NCBI GenBank assembly: GCA_027658995.1
Contig: JAQDQK010000006.1
Coordinates: forward strand, 62,001-126,000
Source: Propionibacteriaceae bacterium AM104-82
Lineage (GTDB): Bacteria; Actinomycetota; Actinomycetes; Propionibacteriales; Propionibacteriaceae
DNA: 64,000 bases
Direction: 5' to 3'
Made by a program: the position numbers and the translations under genes
The notes under the pieces: model-generated
Told to the model about the DNA's origin: nothing
Database searches by the model: none
The model's input: only the letters and a program-made list of their open reading frames with translations
Part shown: positions 24,429 through 33,545 of the stretch, one piece after another
How positions within the stretch are numbered: position 1 is the stretch's first letter
How the letters are laid out: each line of letters starts with the position of its first letter

Positions 24429-26168
24429 ATGTCGCCGACCCCCGCCGCGTTGCAGCCCAGCTTCGAAGAACTGGGCACTGCGTTGGCCGACGTCACCTTC
24501 GTCGTGGTCGACCTGGAGACCACCGGCGGCGCGGCCGACTCGGAGATCACGGAGGTCGGTGCCGTCAAGGTCCGTGGCGGCAGGGTGCTCGGGGAGTTCC
24601 AGACGCTCGTGCGGCCCTCCGGCGGCATCCCCGCCATGATCCAGGTGCTCACGGGCATCACGAACCAGATGGTCGCCTCCGCCCCGACGGCCTCGGAGGT
24701 GCTGCCGTCGTTCGCCGAGTTCGCCGCCGACGCGGTGATCGTGGCGCACAACGCCCGCTTCGACACCGGCTTCCTGCGCCGCGGCTACGAGGAACTGGGC
24801 CTGCAGTGGCCCCGCCCGACCGTCATCGACACCGTCGCGCTCGCCCGCTGTGCCCTGCTGCGCGACGAGGTCCCCAACTGCAAACTCGCGACGCTCGCGC
24901 GCCACTTCCGGGCTTCCACCGAGCCGAATCACCGCGCGCTGAGCGACGCCCGCGCAACCGTGGACGTGCTGCACGGCCTCCTGGAGCGGGTAGGCAACCT
25001 GGGCGTCCACACGCTGGAGGACCTGACCGAGTTCGCGCTGCAGGTCTCCCCCGACCGTCGCGCGAAGCGGGTGTGGGCGCAGTCGGCCCCCGAAGCGGCG
25101 GGCGTCTACTACTTCGTCTCCGACACGCAGCAGCCCAGCGGGACGCAGCAGCGCGAGGTGCTCTACGTCGGCAAGTCGAACAACCTCAAGAGACGGGTCC
25201 GCTCCTACTTCTCCGCCGCCGAGAAGCGCGGCCGGATCCACGAGATGGTGCGGGTCGCCACCGGCGTCGAGTTCGTGCAGTGCGCCACCGACCTGGAGGC
25301 CGAGGTCAGGGAACTGCGGATGATCGAGTCGCTGTCACCGCGCTACAACCGGCGCTCGAAGAACCAGCGCAAGCTCTGGTGGCTGAGGCTGACCGACGAC
25401 GCGTTCCCGCGGCTGTCCGTCGTCACTCAACTTCGCGACGCGCGCCACTTCTTCGGGCCGTTCCGGAGCCGCGACGACGCCAACGACGCCGCCCTGACGC
25501 TTTACGACGCGTACCGGGTGCGGCGCTGCACCACCCGGCTGTCGCCACGGAAGCCGAGCCCGTCGTGCGCCCTTGGCGAGATGGGGCGTTGCGTCTCCCC
25601 CTGCGAACTCGGTGAGGGCGCCGAGCAGTACCCGGCGATCGTCGCCGACGTGACCCACACCTGGGGCGGCGACGTCAGGCCGGTGCTGCGCAGCGTCCGG
25701 GGCCGGATGCGCAGGCTCATCGCCCAGGAACGCTACGAGGAGGCGGGCGAGGTCTCTCGACGGCTCAACGCCTACTACCGCACGTCGCTGCGCTTCCACC
25801 GGATCCGCTCGCTCGCCGCGTGCCCCCAACTGGTTGCGGCGGTCCCCTCGTCCCGCGGCTGGGACATCCACGTGATCAGACACGGTCGCCTCGCGGCCGC
25901 GGCCTCCGCGCCGAGCCACCGGGCGAGGGCCGCTTCAGAGGCCGCCGCCGCGTCGGCCGAAACGGTGCTGCCCCCCGCCCACGGGATGCCTGCGGCCAGC
26001 ATCGAGGAGACCGAGCGGATCGCCGCGTGGCTCGAACTACCGGGGGTCAGGTTCATCGAGACCGACGGCGACTGGGCCTGGCCGATCAACGTCGGCCTGC
26101 CCGAAGGCGCGCTGCCCGCCGAGGTGCTAGGCCCCGAACCGCTCGGCACGGAACCGCTCGCGGGCTGA
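24429..26168 (+). CDS. DEDDh exonuclease / UvrC-type GIY-YIG nuclease fusion
   Basis: A 579-residue DNA repair protein. Residues about 22-190 form a DnaQ/PolIII-epsilon 3'-5' exonuclease with Asp28 and Glu30 (VVDLETTGG), AHNARFD and the HRALSDARAT histidine-aspartate motif. Residues about 215-300 are a UvrC N-terminal GIY-YIG domain (AAGVYYFVSD, LYVGKSNNLKRRVRSYF), and a Cho/UvrC-like region follows with a CALGEMGRCVSPC cysteine cluster. The order matches mycobacterial Rv2191. The ATG at 24429 was preferred over 24327 because it avoids a non-conserved 34-residue leader. Confidence 0.92.
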   Translation: MSPTPAALQPSFEELGTALADVTFVVVDLETTGGAADSEITEVGAVKVRGGRVLGEFQTLVRPSGGIPAMIQVLTGITNQMVASAPTASEVLPSFAEFAADAVIVAHNARFDTGFLRRGYEELGLQWPRPTVIDTVALARCALLRDEVPNCKLATLARHFRASTEPNHRALSDARATVDVLHGLLERVGNLGVHTLEDLTEFALQVSPDRRAKRVWAQSAPEAAGVYYFVSDTQQPSGTQQREVLYVGKSNNLKRRVRSYFSAAEKRGRIHEMVRVATGVEFVQCATDLEAEVRELRMIESLSPRYNRRSKNQRKLWWLRLTDDAFPRLSVVTQLRDARHFFGPFRSRDDANDAALTLYDAYRVRRCTTRLSPRKPSPSCALGEMGRCVSPCELGEGAEQYPAIVADVTHTWGGDVRPVLRSVRGRMRRLIAQERYEEAGEVSRRLNAYYRTSLRFHRIRSLAACPQLVAAVPSSRGWDIHVIRHGRLAAAASAPSHRARAASEAAAASAETVLPPAHGMPAASIEETERIAAWLELPGVRFIETDGDWAWPINVGLPEGALPAEVLGPEPLGTEPLAG

Positions 26169-26176
26169 GAAGCGAC

Positions 26177-26208
26177 GACCGCCCGAGCCTCGGGAGGCTC
26201 GGGCGGTC
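26177..26208. terminator. bidirectional hairpin between convergent genes
   Basis: A perfect 14-bp stem (GACCGCCCGAGCCT with its complement) and a 4-base loop lie between the convergent exonuclease and cyclophilin genes. There is no T-run, so termination may be weak or assisted. Confidence 0.65.
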
Positions 26209-26217
26209 GGGGAGGCG

Positions 26218-26727
26218 TCAGGCCAGCGTCACGGACTCGATGACGACCGGATCGACCGGACGGTCGCGGAAGTCGGTCTCGGTGGTGGCGATCGCGTCGA
26301 CCACCTGCTGGCTCGCCTGGTCCTTGACCTCGCCGAAGATGGTGTGGCGGCGGTTCAGGTGCGGCGTGGGGCCGACGGTGATGAAGAACTGCGAGCCGTT
26401 GGTGCCCGGGCCGCGGTTGGCCATCGCGAGCAGGTACGGGCGATCGAACGACAGTTCCGGGTGGAACTCGTCGGCGAAGGTGTAGCCGGGCTCACCGGTG
26501 CCGTCGCCCTTGCGGTCGCCGCCCTGGATCATGAAGCCGTCGATGACGCGGTGGAATGGCACGCCGTCGTAGAAGTTGGCGGTGGTGTTCTCTCCGGTGA
26601 CCGGGTCGCGGAACTCCTTGGTGCCGCCGGCGAGGCCGACGAAGTTCTCGACCGTCTTGGGGGCCTGGTCCTCGAACAGTTCGATGACGATGTCGCCACG
26701 GTTGGTGTGCAGGGTTGCAGTGCTCAA
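26218..26727 (-). CDS. peptidyl-prolyl cis-trans isomerase, cyclophilin type
   Basis: A 169-residue cytoplasmic cyclophilin. [20 protein letters not shown] opens the fold, [20 protein letters not shown] carries the catalytic Arg, and GSQFFITV and HTIFGEV complete the active site. The TTG start at 26727 is chosen because AGAGGA lies 6 bases upstream and the protein then begins [10 protein letters not shown] as in relatives. The longer open frame upstream is not cyclophilin-like. Confidence 0.93.
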   Translation of the reverse strand: MSTATLHTNRGDIVIELFEDQAPKTVENFVGLAGGTKEFRDPVTGENTTANFYDGVPFHRVIDGFMIQGGDRKGDGTGEPGYTFADEFHPELSFDRPYLLAMANRGPGTNGSQFFITVGPTPHLNRRHTIFGEVKDQASQQVVDAIATTETDFRDRPVDPVVIESVTLA

Positions 26728-26849
26728 CGCATGTCCTCTCAGCTTTGTTGTCCGTCCCAGTGTGACAGATGCCGCCCAGCCGGCGATTTGGCTAGCCTTG
26801 GGGCACGTAGCGCTCACAGACGAGCCACAACCCACCTCGGAGGACAACA

Positions 26850-27296
26850 ATGCCGCTGCTCAACCACGTAGGGATCACCGTGTCGAACCTGGAACGCTCC
26901 ATCGCGTTCTACACCAGCCTCGGCCTGGGCGAACCGCCCGCCGACTGGGTCTTCACGATCCAGGGCCACTGGCTGAGCCAACTCGTCCAGGAGGAGGACG
27001 CCGTCATCCGCGTCGCGTTCCTGCCGATCGACGACGGATCGGTCCTCGAACTGCTCGAGTACCAGCAACCGGAGGGCGAGAAGGCCAACACGCGCCCCAA
27101 CCGGGACGTGGGCGCCATGCACCTCGCGCTGAACGTCGACAACATCGACGAGGCCTACCAGCGTCTCTCCGCCGCGGGGGTCCCGTTCAACTCCGAGCCG
27201 CAGACCGTCGCGATGGGCCCGTGGGCAGGCAACCGCGTCGCGTACCTGAGCGACCCCGACGGCACCCCCGTCGAGTTGGTGATGAACGTCGTGTGA
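26850..27296 (+). CDS. VOC (glyoxalase/epimerase-fold) family protein
   Basis: A 148-residue vicinal-oxygen-chelate protein. [20 protein letters not shown] carries the first metal-binding histidine (His6), [13 protein letters not shown] the second, and the terminal [10 protein letters not shown] the glutamate. It resembles methylmalonyl-CoA epimerase and glyoxalase I in layout, but the substrate cannot be decided. A good CGGAGG site lies 7 bases upstream of the ATG. It stands alone between hairpins. Confidence 0.85.
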   Translation: MPLLNHVGITVSNLERSIAFYTSLGLGEPPADWVFTIQGHWLSQLVQEEDAVIRVAFLPIDDGSVLELLEYQQPEGEKANTRPNRDVGAMHLALNVDNIDEAYQRLSAAGVPFNSEPQTVAMGPWAGNRVAYLSDPDGTPVELVMNVV

Positions 27297-27307
27297 GGCT
27301 CGGCCGG

Positions 27308-27336
27308 CCACCCTCCTCACGCGCAGAGGAGGGTGG
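27308..27336 (+). terminator. hairpin terminator after the VOC gene
   Basis: A perfect 11-bp stem (CCACCCTCCTC with GAGGAGGGTGG) and a 7-base loop begin 11 bases past the stop. No T-run follows. Confidence 0.6.
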
Positions 27337-27444
27337 GTCACCCGCGCGGATTCATCCTCATGTGTCGGATCGGCCTTGATGGAACCTGACAACCCGGTAG
27401 CGTTGGGGATGCTCGATCACGAGCCACAACAACGGGAGGTACTT

Positions 27445-28374
27445 GTGAAGAAGTCACAAGAGCTGAAGAAGGCCGCCGCGGAGACCGCCACCGCCGCCGC
27501 CGAGTACTCAACAACCGCATTGAAGGACGGCCTGGACAAGGCCCAGGAACTGTTGGCGGAGGCCCAGAAGCAGGCCGGCCCCATCATCCGCGACGCCAAG
27601 GTCCGCACCGCCGACTTCGCATCGCGCACGCTCGACGATCTCGAGCCCCACATCAAGGACGCCCTGGACAAGGTCGCCCCCGCCGTGGACGCGGCCCGCG
27701 ACAAGGTGACAGACGACCTGCTGCCGAAGCTGCAGGACGCTCTCCACCAGGCCGCGGAGCACCCTGCGGTCGCGGAGGCCACGAAGCGGGGCACCGCCGC
27801 CGTGCAGGCCCTCAAGGGCGAGGTCGCGCCGGTGACCAGGAAGAAGAGCAAGTTCAAGAAGGTCGCCAAGTTCCTCGCCATCGGCGCTGTGGTCGCTGGC
27901 GCGGTCGCGGCGGTTCGTCACTTCCTCGCCCCGAAGGACGATGGCTGGACGGCGCACGAGCCCTCGAAGGCGTACGTGAACAACAACGACACGTTCTCCA
28001 ACGCGGCCAAGTTCGCCTCCGACATGGATGCGCCCGCTGACGACGATGAGGTAGTGGTCTCCGAGGAAGAGGCAGAGGTCCAGGACGACATGACCTCCGA
28101 GGGCGCCCCGGCTCCCCACGCGACGTTCGTCACGGAGGCCGACGCGCACCACGCCGACGCCAAGGCGGCCGAGGACGCGTCCCAGGAGGGTGGCTACGGC
28201 GAGGGTTCCTACGTCGGCTCCGAGCCGCCGGAGGGCTTCACCATCAAGGGCAACGAGCGCTCCAAGAAGTTCCACGTGCCAGGCACCGGTGGCTACGAGC
28301 GCACCATCGCCGAGGTGTGGTTCAACTCCGAGGAGGCCGCCGAGGCCGCTGGCTTCACGAAGGCCCAGCGCTAG
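27445..28374 (+). CDS. sunset-domain protein with apolipoprotein-like helices
   Basis: A 309-residue protein of unknown role. Residues about 1-140 are Ala/Lys/Glu-rich amphipathic helices. KKSKFKKVAKFLAIGAVVAG near 140-160 is a basic patch followed by a short membrane helix. An acidic, disordered stretch runs to about 260. The last about 45 residues (IKGNERSKKFHVPGTGGYERTIAEVWF as consecutive motifs) match the small sunset domain found at the C-terminus of many actinobacterial proteins. The GTG at 27445 with GGGAGG 5 bases upstream is preferred over the earlier ATG. Confidence 0.8.
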   Translation: MKKSQELKKAAAETATAAAEYSTTALKDGLDKAQELLAEAQKQAGPIIRDAKVRTADFASRTLDDLEPHIKDALDKVAPAVDAARDKVTDDLLPKLQDALHQAAEHPAVAEATKRGTAAVQALKGEVAPVTRKKSKFKKVAKFLAIGAVVAGAVAAVRHFLAPKDDGWTAHEPSKAYVNNNDTFSNAAKFASDMDAPADDDEVVVSEEEAEVQDDMTSEGAPAPHATFVTEADAHHADAKAAEDASQEGGYGEGSYVGSEPPEGFTIKGNERSKKFHVPGTGGYERTIAEVWFNSEEAAEAAGFTKAQR

Positions 28375-28396
28375 GCGCACGACTCAGATACACCCG

Positions 28397-28424
28397 ATGG
28401 GGGCGGCCGGTTGGCCGCCCCCAT
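28397..28424. terminator. bidirectional terminator hairpin
   Basis: A perfect 12-bp stem (ATGGGGGCGGCC with GGCCGCCCCCAT) and a 4-base loop lie between the convergent sunset-domain and YcaQ-like genes. Confidence 0.7.
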
Positions 28425-28451
28425 TCGCGTCTCCTCACAGCGCGCGTCTGT

Positions 28452-29651
28452 TCACAGCGCGCGCCCGAGGTCCTCTGCCCACGTGCCCGGGCCGGTGACG
28501 GCGACCTCACCGAGGCCCTGCCACGCGGCGGCCTCGTGCAGCAGTGGTGCGACCCGTGCGGCCAGTTCGGCCCTCCTCGGTTCCTGGCCCGGCTCGATGT
28601 GGGCGTGCTGCAGGCGAAGCACGCCCGCCCCACGGTCGCTCTTGAGGTCGACGCGGCCCACGATCTGGTCGTCGACCAGCACCGGGAGTACGTAGTAGCC
28701 GTGCTCGCGCTTCTCCTTCGGCGTGTAGATCGAGATCCGGTAGTGGAAGTCGAACAGCCGCTCCGCCCTTGGCCGGAACCAGACGAGCGGGTCGAACGGG
28801 GACAGCAGCGCCGCCGCCTCGACGGCGCGTGGCACGCGGACGCCCGCCGCAAGATAGGCGGGCCGGTCCCAGCCGTCGACGGCGACCTCCTCCAGTTCAC
28901 CGGCTGCGACGAGCGCATCGACGGCAGGCCGCGCCGTCGCTGGCTTGAACCGCGGGTAGTCGGCGAGGTCCTCGAGCGTGGCGATCCCGTAGGCGAGGCT
29001 CGCCCTGCGCACCAGTTCGAGGATCGCCTCGTCGCGCCCGAGCGTCTCGCGGGCCGGTTCGGGCAGCACATCGGCGGCCAAGGCGAGGCGGCGTTCGAAG
29101 CGCTGCCTGCCGACCACGACCAACTCCCCGGTGCGGAACAGCCAGTTGGCGGCCCAGTGCACCTCGTTCTTGTTCCACCACCCGCCGCCGAGCGACACGT
29201 TCTGCGGATGTTCCAGGTCGCGCACCCTCAGCGCTCCGCGCTCGCCGAACTCGCGGCGGACCTCGTCGATCAGCGCCGCATTCTCGTTGCCCCACTCCCG
29301 GAAGCCCGCCCGCATGGAGGCCTCGCGGTGCCAGGCCCACAGCGGCCAGTCGCTGACCGGCAGCGCGCACGCCTCGTGCGCCACGTACTCGGTGAAGTCA
29401 CCCAGGCCGCGTCCGGTGTCGTGGTGCAGGAGCGCGTCCAACTGCTTCCGGTCGTAGGGGCCGAGGCGGGAGAGCAGCGGAAGGTAGTGGCTGCGCTCGA
29501 ACACGTTGACCGAGTCGATCTGGAGCACGCCGAGCCGGGCGATGGTGCGGCGGAGCGCGGCCGGGCCGACCTTCGCGGGCCGCGGCGCCGCGAGCCCCTG
29601 GGCGGAGACCGCCACGCGGCGTGCTGCTTCTTGGCTGAGTCGTCGCGGCAT
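28452..29651 (-). CDS. winged-helix DNA glycosylase of the YcaQ/AlkZ family
   Basis: A 399-residue protein of the HTH_42 family. Members such as E. coli YcaQ and Streptomyces AlkZ remove bulky or cross-linked purines from DNA. The catalytic Gln-x-Asp motif is visible as Gln44 and Asp46 in VLQIDSVNV, followed by the conserved RSHYLPLLSRLGPYD. FDPLVWFRPRAERLF and the C-terminal RVDLKSDR are further family segments. The ATG at 29651 gives an N-terminus that starts just before the fold. TATTGT lies 6 nt upstream. Confidence 0.9.
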   Translation of the reverse strand: MPRRLSQEAARRVAVSAQGLAAPRPAKVGPAALRRTIARLGVLQIDSVNVFERSHYLPLLSRLGPYDRKQLDALLHHDTGRGLGDFTEYVAHEACALPVSDWPLWAWHREASMRAGFREWGNENAALIDEVRREFGERGALRVRDLEHPQNVSLGGGWWNKNEVHWAANWLFRTGELVVVGRQRFERRLALAADVLPEPARETLGRDEAILELVRRASLAYGIATLEDLADYPRFKPATARPAVDALVAAGELEEVAVDGWDRPAYLAAGVRVPRAVEAAALLSPFDPLVWFRPRAERLFDFHYRISIYTPKEKREHGYYVLPVLVDDQIVGRVDLKSDRGAGVLRLQHAHIEPGQEPRRAELAARVAPLLHEAAAWQGLGEVAVTGPGTWAEDLGRAL

Positions 29652-29657
29652 GGGCCA

Positions 29658-29663
29658 ACAATA
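29658..29663 (-). promoter_or_regulatory. -10 element for the ycaQ-like gene, leaderless layout
   Basis: TATTGT on the minus strand ends 6 nt before the ATG at 29651, with no Shine-Dalgarno sequence. Confidence 0.4.
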
Positions 29664-29718
29664 GGGGCCGGTTGTCCACAGTTGTGCCACGACCTGCCCG
29701 GCACCCCAAGTCCGGCCG

Positions 29719-29724
29719 TAGCCT
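29719..29724 (+). promoter_or_regulatory. -10 element for the prepilin peptidase gene, leaderless layout
   Basis: TAGCCT ends 6 nt before the ATG at 29731, with no Shine-Dalgarno sequence. Confidence 0.4.
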
Positions 29725-29730
29725 CGTCGC

Positions 29731-30369
29731 ATGGTGGAACTGGTGGCCGCGGGAGTCGCGCTGGTCGCCGTGGCGACCTGGGTGTTCGCGGTCCCCCGCG
29801 TCGTCATCGACGACGATGAGGCACCGGAATTCGGCGCCCTCGTGACCCCGCTCAGCGCCGCCGCTGTCGGGGTGTGCGCGTTCGCCCTCGCGCAGGTCCT
29901 GTGGCTGGTCCCCGGCGATGCCTGGTGGCTGTGGGCGCCCTACCTCGCGTTCGGGGTGCCGCTGGTGGCGGTCGACCTTCGCACCACGTTCCTGCCGACC
30001 GCGCTGTGGCGCCTCTGCCTCGTCGGCCTGCTGGTCGGGGCGGTGCCCGTCGCCTTGACGCGTCCGCCGCTCGCGCTGGCCGCGGTGCTCGGGGCCGCCG
30101 CCGTGGGCGCGTTCTTCTACCTCGCGTGGCGGCTCGGCCGGGGCATGGGCTTCGGCGACGTCCGCCTGGCGGTCCTGGTCGGCGCGGTCGCCGGGACCTC
30201 CGGCGTAATGGGCGTCGCTTCTGCGGTGCTGCTCGGCACCGCGCTGGGCGCCGTGCAGGCGCTGCTCCGGGTGGCGCTGCGGCGCGGCACCGGCGCGTTC
30301 GCGTACGGACCCGCGCTGTACTTGGGGCCGTTCGCGGCCCAGATCGTGGCGACCGCTACCGCTGGGTAG
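29731..30369 (+). CDS. A24 family prepilin peptidase, peptidase domain only
   Basis: A 212-residue integral membrane aspartyl protease with about six or seven helices. The two catalytic aspartates are Asp82 (VAVDLRTTFLP) and Asp143 (GMGFGDVRLA, the GxGD motif). The N-terminal methyltransferase domain and zinc cysteines of PilD are absent, as in Tad/Flp-type peptidases. It would cut leader peptides of type IV or Tad pilins, but no pilin genes are nearby. Its end overlaps convergent trpD by 14 bases. Confidence 0.9.
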   Translation: MVELVAAGVALVAVATWVFAVPRVVIDDDEAPEFGALVTPLSAAAVGVCAFALAQVLWLVPGDAWWLWAPYLAFGVPLVAVDLRTTFLPTALWRLCLVGLLVGAVPVALTRPPLALAAVLGAAAVGAFFYLAWRLGRGMGFGDVRLAVLVGAVAGTSGVMGVASAVLLGTALGAVQALLRVALRRGTGAFAYGPALYLGPFAAQIVATATAG

Positions 30370-31393
30370 CGGCGACCCAGTTCTCGAGCGTCTGCGCCGC
30401 CCTGCCCGAGTCGATGGCCTCCTGCGCGTCGCGCAAGGGTTCGCGCATCTGCTTGACGAGGTCACGCACCGTCGAGATGCCACGGTAGGCGAGCAGCGCG
30501 GCGGCGGCGTTCAGCACGACGATGTCGCGCACCGCGCCCTGCTGCCCCGCGACCAGGTCACGCACGACCTGCGCGTTGTGCGAGGCCTCACCGCCGGTCA
30601 GGTCGTGGAAGGCGGCCGGCTGCAGCCCCAGGTCGGTGGGGTCGAGCACTGTACGGTGCACCCGCCCCTCGGCGATCATCCACACGTCCGACGACGATGT
30701 GGTGGTCAGCTCGTCGAGGCCGTCGTAACCGCGGAACACCATCCCCCTGGTGCCGCGCTCCGCGAGCACCCGTGCGATCACCGGCGCGATGTCGTCGTTG
30801 GCGACGCCGAGCGCCATCGCGCGTGGGCGGGCCGGGTTGGCGAGCGGGCCGAGGAAGTTGAAGGTCGTCTGGATGCCGAGCTGCTTGCGCACCCCCGCGA
30901 CGGTCTTCATGGTCGGGTGGTACATCTGCGCGAACAGGAACACCACGCCGATCTCGTCGAGGATGCCCGCCTGCTTGTCGGGGTCGACGTCGAGCTTGAT
31001 GCCGAGCGACTCGAGCGTGTCCGCGGTGCCTGCCATCGACGAGGCGGCGCGGGCGCCGTGCTTGACGACCTTCGCGCCGGCAGCGGCGGCGACGATCGCG
31101 GCCATCGTGGAGATGTTGACGGTGTTCGCGCGGTCTCCCCCGGTGCCGACGATGTCGACGGCGTCAGGGTCGAGGGTGATCGGGGTCGCCTTGGCGAGCA
31201 TCGCGTCGGCGAGCCCGGAGATCTCGTCCTCGGTCTCGCCCTTCGCGCGCAGCGCGGTCAGCATCGCGGCGATCTGCACCTCGGACGCGCGGCCGGAGAG
31301 GATCTCCGTCAGCGCCCAGGTCGCGGCTGTCGCCTCGAGGCCCTCGCGGCGGATCAGCCCCGTGAGGATGTCAGGCCATGAGTAGCCCGACAT
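30356..31393 (-). CDS. trpD: anthranilate phosphoribosyltransferase
   Basis: A 345-residue tryptophan-pathway enzyme joining anthranilate and PRPP. VGTGGDRANTVNISTMAA binds PRPP, VKHGARAASSMAGTADTLE the second conserved block and TTFNFLGPLANPARP the third. The ATG at 31393 overlaps the TGA of the upstream pseudo-receiver gene (TGATG). No other trp gene is adjacent. In mycobacteria trpD sits in the same position just before ctaE. Confidence 0.97.
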   Translation of the reverse strand: MSGYSWPDILTGLIRREGLEATAATWALTEILSGRASEVQIAAMLTALRAKGETEDEISGLADAMLAKATPITLDPDAVDIVGTGGDRANTVNISTMAAIVAAAAGAKVVKHGARAASSMAGTADTLESLGIKLDVDPDKQAGILDEIGVVFLFAQMYHPTMKTVAGVRKQLGIQTTFNFLGPLANPARPRAMALGVANDDIAPVIARVLAERGTRGMVFRGYDGLDELTTTSSSDVWMIAEGRVHRTVLDPTDLGLQPAAFHDLTGGEASHNAQVVRDLVAGQQGAVRDIVVLNAAAALLAYRGISTVRDLVKQMREPLRDAQEAIDSGRAAQTLENWVAATQR

Positions 31394-31800
31394 CACACAG
31401 CCTGCGACAGGCGCTGGCGGATCAGGTTCGCGGCCTGCTGAGGCATGGTGACGGGGTCGATCGGGAACGGCGCGATGGCCTCGGCGCGCGACCAGGAGGC
31501 GAGCCAGGCGTCGGCCTCGCGCGTGACGAGCAGCATCACGGGGGCGCAGTCGGTGTACTCCTCCTTGACCTGGTAGGCCAGGCCGAAGCCGCCGGAGGGC
31601 TGGGCATTGCCGTCGAGGATCATCAGGGCGTAGTCGGTGCCTGCATCCAGGGTGCGCAGCAGCGCCCCCTGCGTGGCGACCTCGAAGACCTCGATCTCCG
31701 GCAGGTCGGACGCGACGCGGCGCCCGAGGGTGAGCCGGACGGCCTCGCGGACGGTCCGGTCATCGGAGAACACGAGGACCTTGACGGGGGCCTGAGTCAT
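31393..31800 (-). CDS. stand-alone receiver-like protein (atypical)
   Basis: A 135-residue protein with a response-regulator receiver fold and no output domain. The acidic pair is Asp13-Asp14 (VFSDDRTV) and the likely phosphoacceptor is Asp63 (LMILDGNAQ). The last strand reads IAPFPIDP where receivers normally have a Lys-Pro, so the conserved lysine is missing. It may therefore not be regulated by normal phosphorylation. It is translationally coupled to trpD and divergent from the ctaE-qcr operon, where I recall similar proteins in other actinobacteria. Confidence 0.8.
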   Translation of the reverse strand: MTQAPVKVLVFSDDRTVREAVRLTLGRRVASDLPEIEVFEVATQGALLRTLDAGTDYALMILDGNAQPSGGFGLAYQVKEEYTDCAPVMLLVTREADAWLASWSRAEAIAPFPIDPVTMPQQAANLIRQRLSQAV

Positions 31801-31980
31801 CTTCTGTCAATCCTTTGCGTTGTCGCTGTCGACCGGGGGCCGAGTGCCTGCATGAGTCATGGTAGCCGTGTCATGCCCGCGGGGCCCACAGACGGGTCGC
31901 GGCGCGCCCGACCCGACGCGCATTATCGCACCCGCCACCAGCAGTTTTAGAGGGGGGTGCCTCAAAGTTTCGTGGCTGGC

Positions 31981-32009
31981 GTGACCATCCGCGCTTTTGC
32001 CGCAATAAT
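31981..32009 (+). promoter_or_regulatory. promoter of the ctaE-qcrCAB operon, leaderless layout
   Basis: GTGACC (31981-31986) and AATAAT (32004-32009) are separated by 17 bases. The -10 ends 6 nt before the GTG start of ctaE, which has no properly spaced ribosome-binding site. The rest of the 215-base gap shows nothing else I can name. Confidence 0.5.
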
Positions 32010-32015
32010 GAGGCC

Positions 32016-32720
32016 GTGGCCACGAATCATGAGACTCTCACTGCACCGGCGGAGCTGCCAAGCGGCGCGCTCCACAAGGTTCCCTCCGCGCGTCTGAACA
32101 AGCCTGCGGGACGCCCCGACACGCTTTCTGTCGGCGTCATCGTGTGGTTGGCGAGCGAGCTGATGTTCTTCGGGGCGGTGTTTGCCGCCTATTTCTGGAC
32201 GCGCAGCATCACCAACGATGCCGCGGCGGCGGCCGAGACGCCGAGCATGTGGGCCACCAACAGCGCTCACCTCGACGTCACGTTCGCCAGCATCAACACG
32301 GCCATCCTGGTGCTGAGCTCCGTGACCTGCCAGCTCGCGGCCAACGCCGCTGAGGCACGGCGCGTCTCCGGCTCGTGGTTCAACCCGCTGAAGTGGGGAC
32401 TGCGCGAGGGCTTCATCGTCACGATCATCCTCGGCTCGATCTTCGTGTCCGGCCAGGTGTGGGAGTACTTCACGCTCTTCAACGAGGGCTTCACCATCCA
32501 GACCAACCAGTACTGGTCGCTGTTCTTCCTCGCGACCGGCTTCCACGGCCTGCACGTGCTCGGTGGCGTCGTCGCCATGTGGTACGTCCTTGCCCGCTCG
32601 CTGATGACGAAGACCCACACGCATGAGCAGACGGTGAGCGCCCACGTCGTCTCCTACTACTGGCACTTCGTCGACGTGATCTGGATTCTCCTGTTCGGCG
32701 TCCTGTACTTCCTCCGCTAA
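32016..32720 (+). CDS. ctaE: cytochrome c oxidase subunit III
   Basis: A 234-residue membrane subunit of the aa3 oxidase with five predicted helices, the actinobacterial length (about 200-235). VGVIVWLASELMFFGAVFAA is the first helix, FFLATGFHGLHVLGGVVAM and SYYWHFVDVIWILLFGVLYF the family-specific later ones. It stabilises the core and its proton uptake. It starts the operon with the bc1 genes, which encode partners in the actinobacterial bc1-aa3 supercomplex. Confidence 0.97.
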   Translation: MATNHETLTAPAELPSGALHKVPSARLNKPAGRPDTLSVGVIVWLASELMFFGAVFAAYFWTRSITNDAAAAAETPSMWATNSAHLDVTFASINTAILVLSSVTCQLAANAAEARRVSGSWFNPLKWGLREGFIVTIILGSIFVSGQVWEYFTLFNEGFTIQTNQYWSLFFLATGFHGLHVLGGVVAMWYVLARSLMTKTHTHEQTVSAHVVSYYWHFVDVIWILLFGVLYFLR

Positions 32721-32744
32721 CCCCTCGACCTGGAGATCATCACA

Positions 32745-33545
32745 GTGAAATTCCTCACAAAGTTCAGGCGTCACTCGGTAGCGCGGCCAGCGCTGCTGAT
32801 CCTGGCGCTCGTGGTCATCGGGCTCGGGTATGCGGGGGTGAACCCGCAGCGTTCCTCCGCGGAGACCGAGATGACTCAGCAGATCGAGGAGGGCAAGGCC
32901 CTTTTCGACCTGACCTGTTCCTCCTGCCACGGCCTCGGCGCCGAGGGCACCTCGCAGGGCCCGACCCTGATCGGCGTCGGCGCGGCCTCCGTCGACTTCC
33001 AGATGGGCACCGGCCGGATGCCTGCGGCCCGCGCCGAGGCGCAACTTCCCGCGCGTCAGGTCAACTACTCGCAGGAGCAGATCGACGCCGTCGCGGCCTT
33101 CGTGGCCTCGCTCGGCCCCGGCCCTGAGACCCCCAAGGAGTCGGAGTATGCGCCCGAGGGCCTGAGCGAGGAGGAGATCGCCCGCGGCGGCAACCTGTTC
33201 CGCGCCAACTGCTCCGCCTGCCACGGCATCGTCGGCGGCGGCGGCGCGATGCCCAACGGCGAGTACGCCCCCTCCCTGGTCGACACCTCCTCCAAGCACA
33301 TCTACGAGGCCATGCGTACCGGCCCGCAGCAGATGCCGACCTTCTCCAAGGAGGTCATGCCCGATGAGAGCGTCCGCGAGATCATCGGTTACCTGGACGC
33401 CGCCCACGAGCAGCCCAACTACGGCGGGCTGACCATGGGCGAGGCCGGACCCGTCTCCGAGGGTTTCTGGGTCTTCGTCATCGGCATCGGCGGCCTTGCC
33501 ATCGTCGCCACCTGGATCGCTAAGAAGGGGGCACGCGCCCGATGA
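32745..33545 (+). CDS. qcrC: diheme cytochrome c subunit of the bc1 complex
   Basis: A 266-residue membrane-anchored diheme cytochrome c. The heme sites are Cys58-Cys61-His62 (CSSCH) and Cys156-Cys159-His160 (CSACH). One hydrophobic helix lies at about 15-30 and a second at about 240-258. Because actinobacteria lack soluble cytochrome c, the two hemes pass electrons directly from QcrAB to the Cu-A site of CtaC. The GTG start follows GGAGATCATCACA. It overlaps qcrA by 4 bases. Confidence 0.97.
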   Translation: MKFLTKFRRHSVARPALLILALVVIGLGYAGVNPQRSSAETEMTQQIEEGKALFDLTCSSCHGLGAEGTSQGPTLIGVGAASVDFQMGTGRMPAARAEAQLPARQVNYSQEQIDAVAAFVASLGPGPETPKESEYAPEGLSEEEIARGGNLFRANCSACHGIVGGGGAMPNGEYAPSLVDTSSKHIYEAMRTGPQQMPTFSKEVMPDESVREIIGYLDAAHEQPNYGGLTMGEAGPVSEGFWVFVIGIGGLAIVATWIAKKGARAR

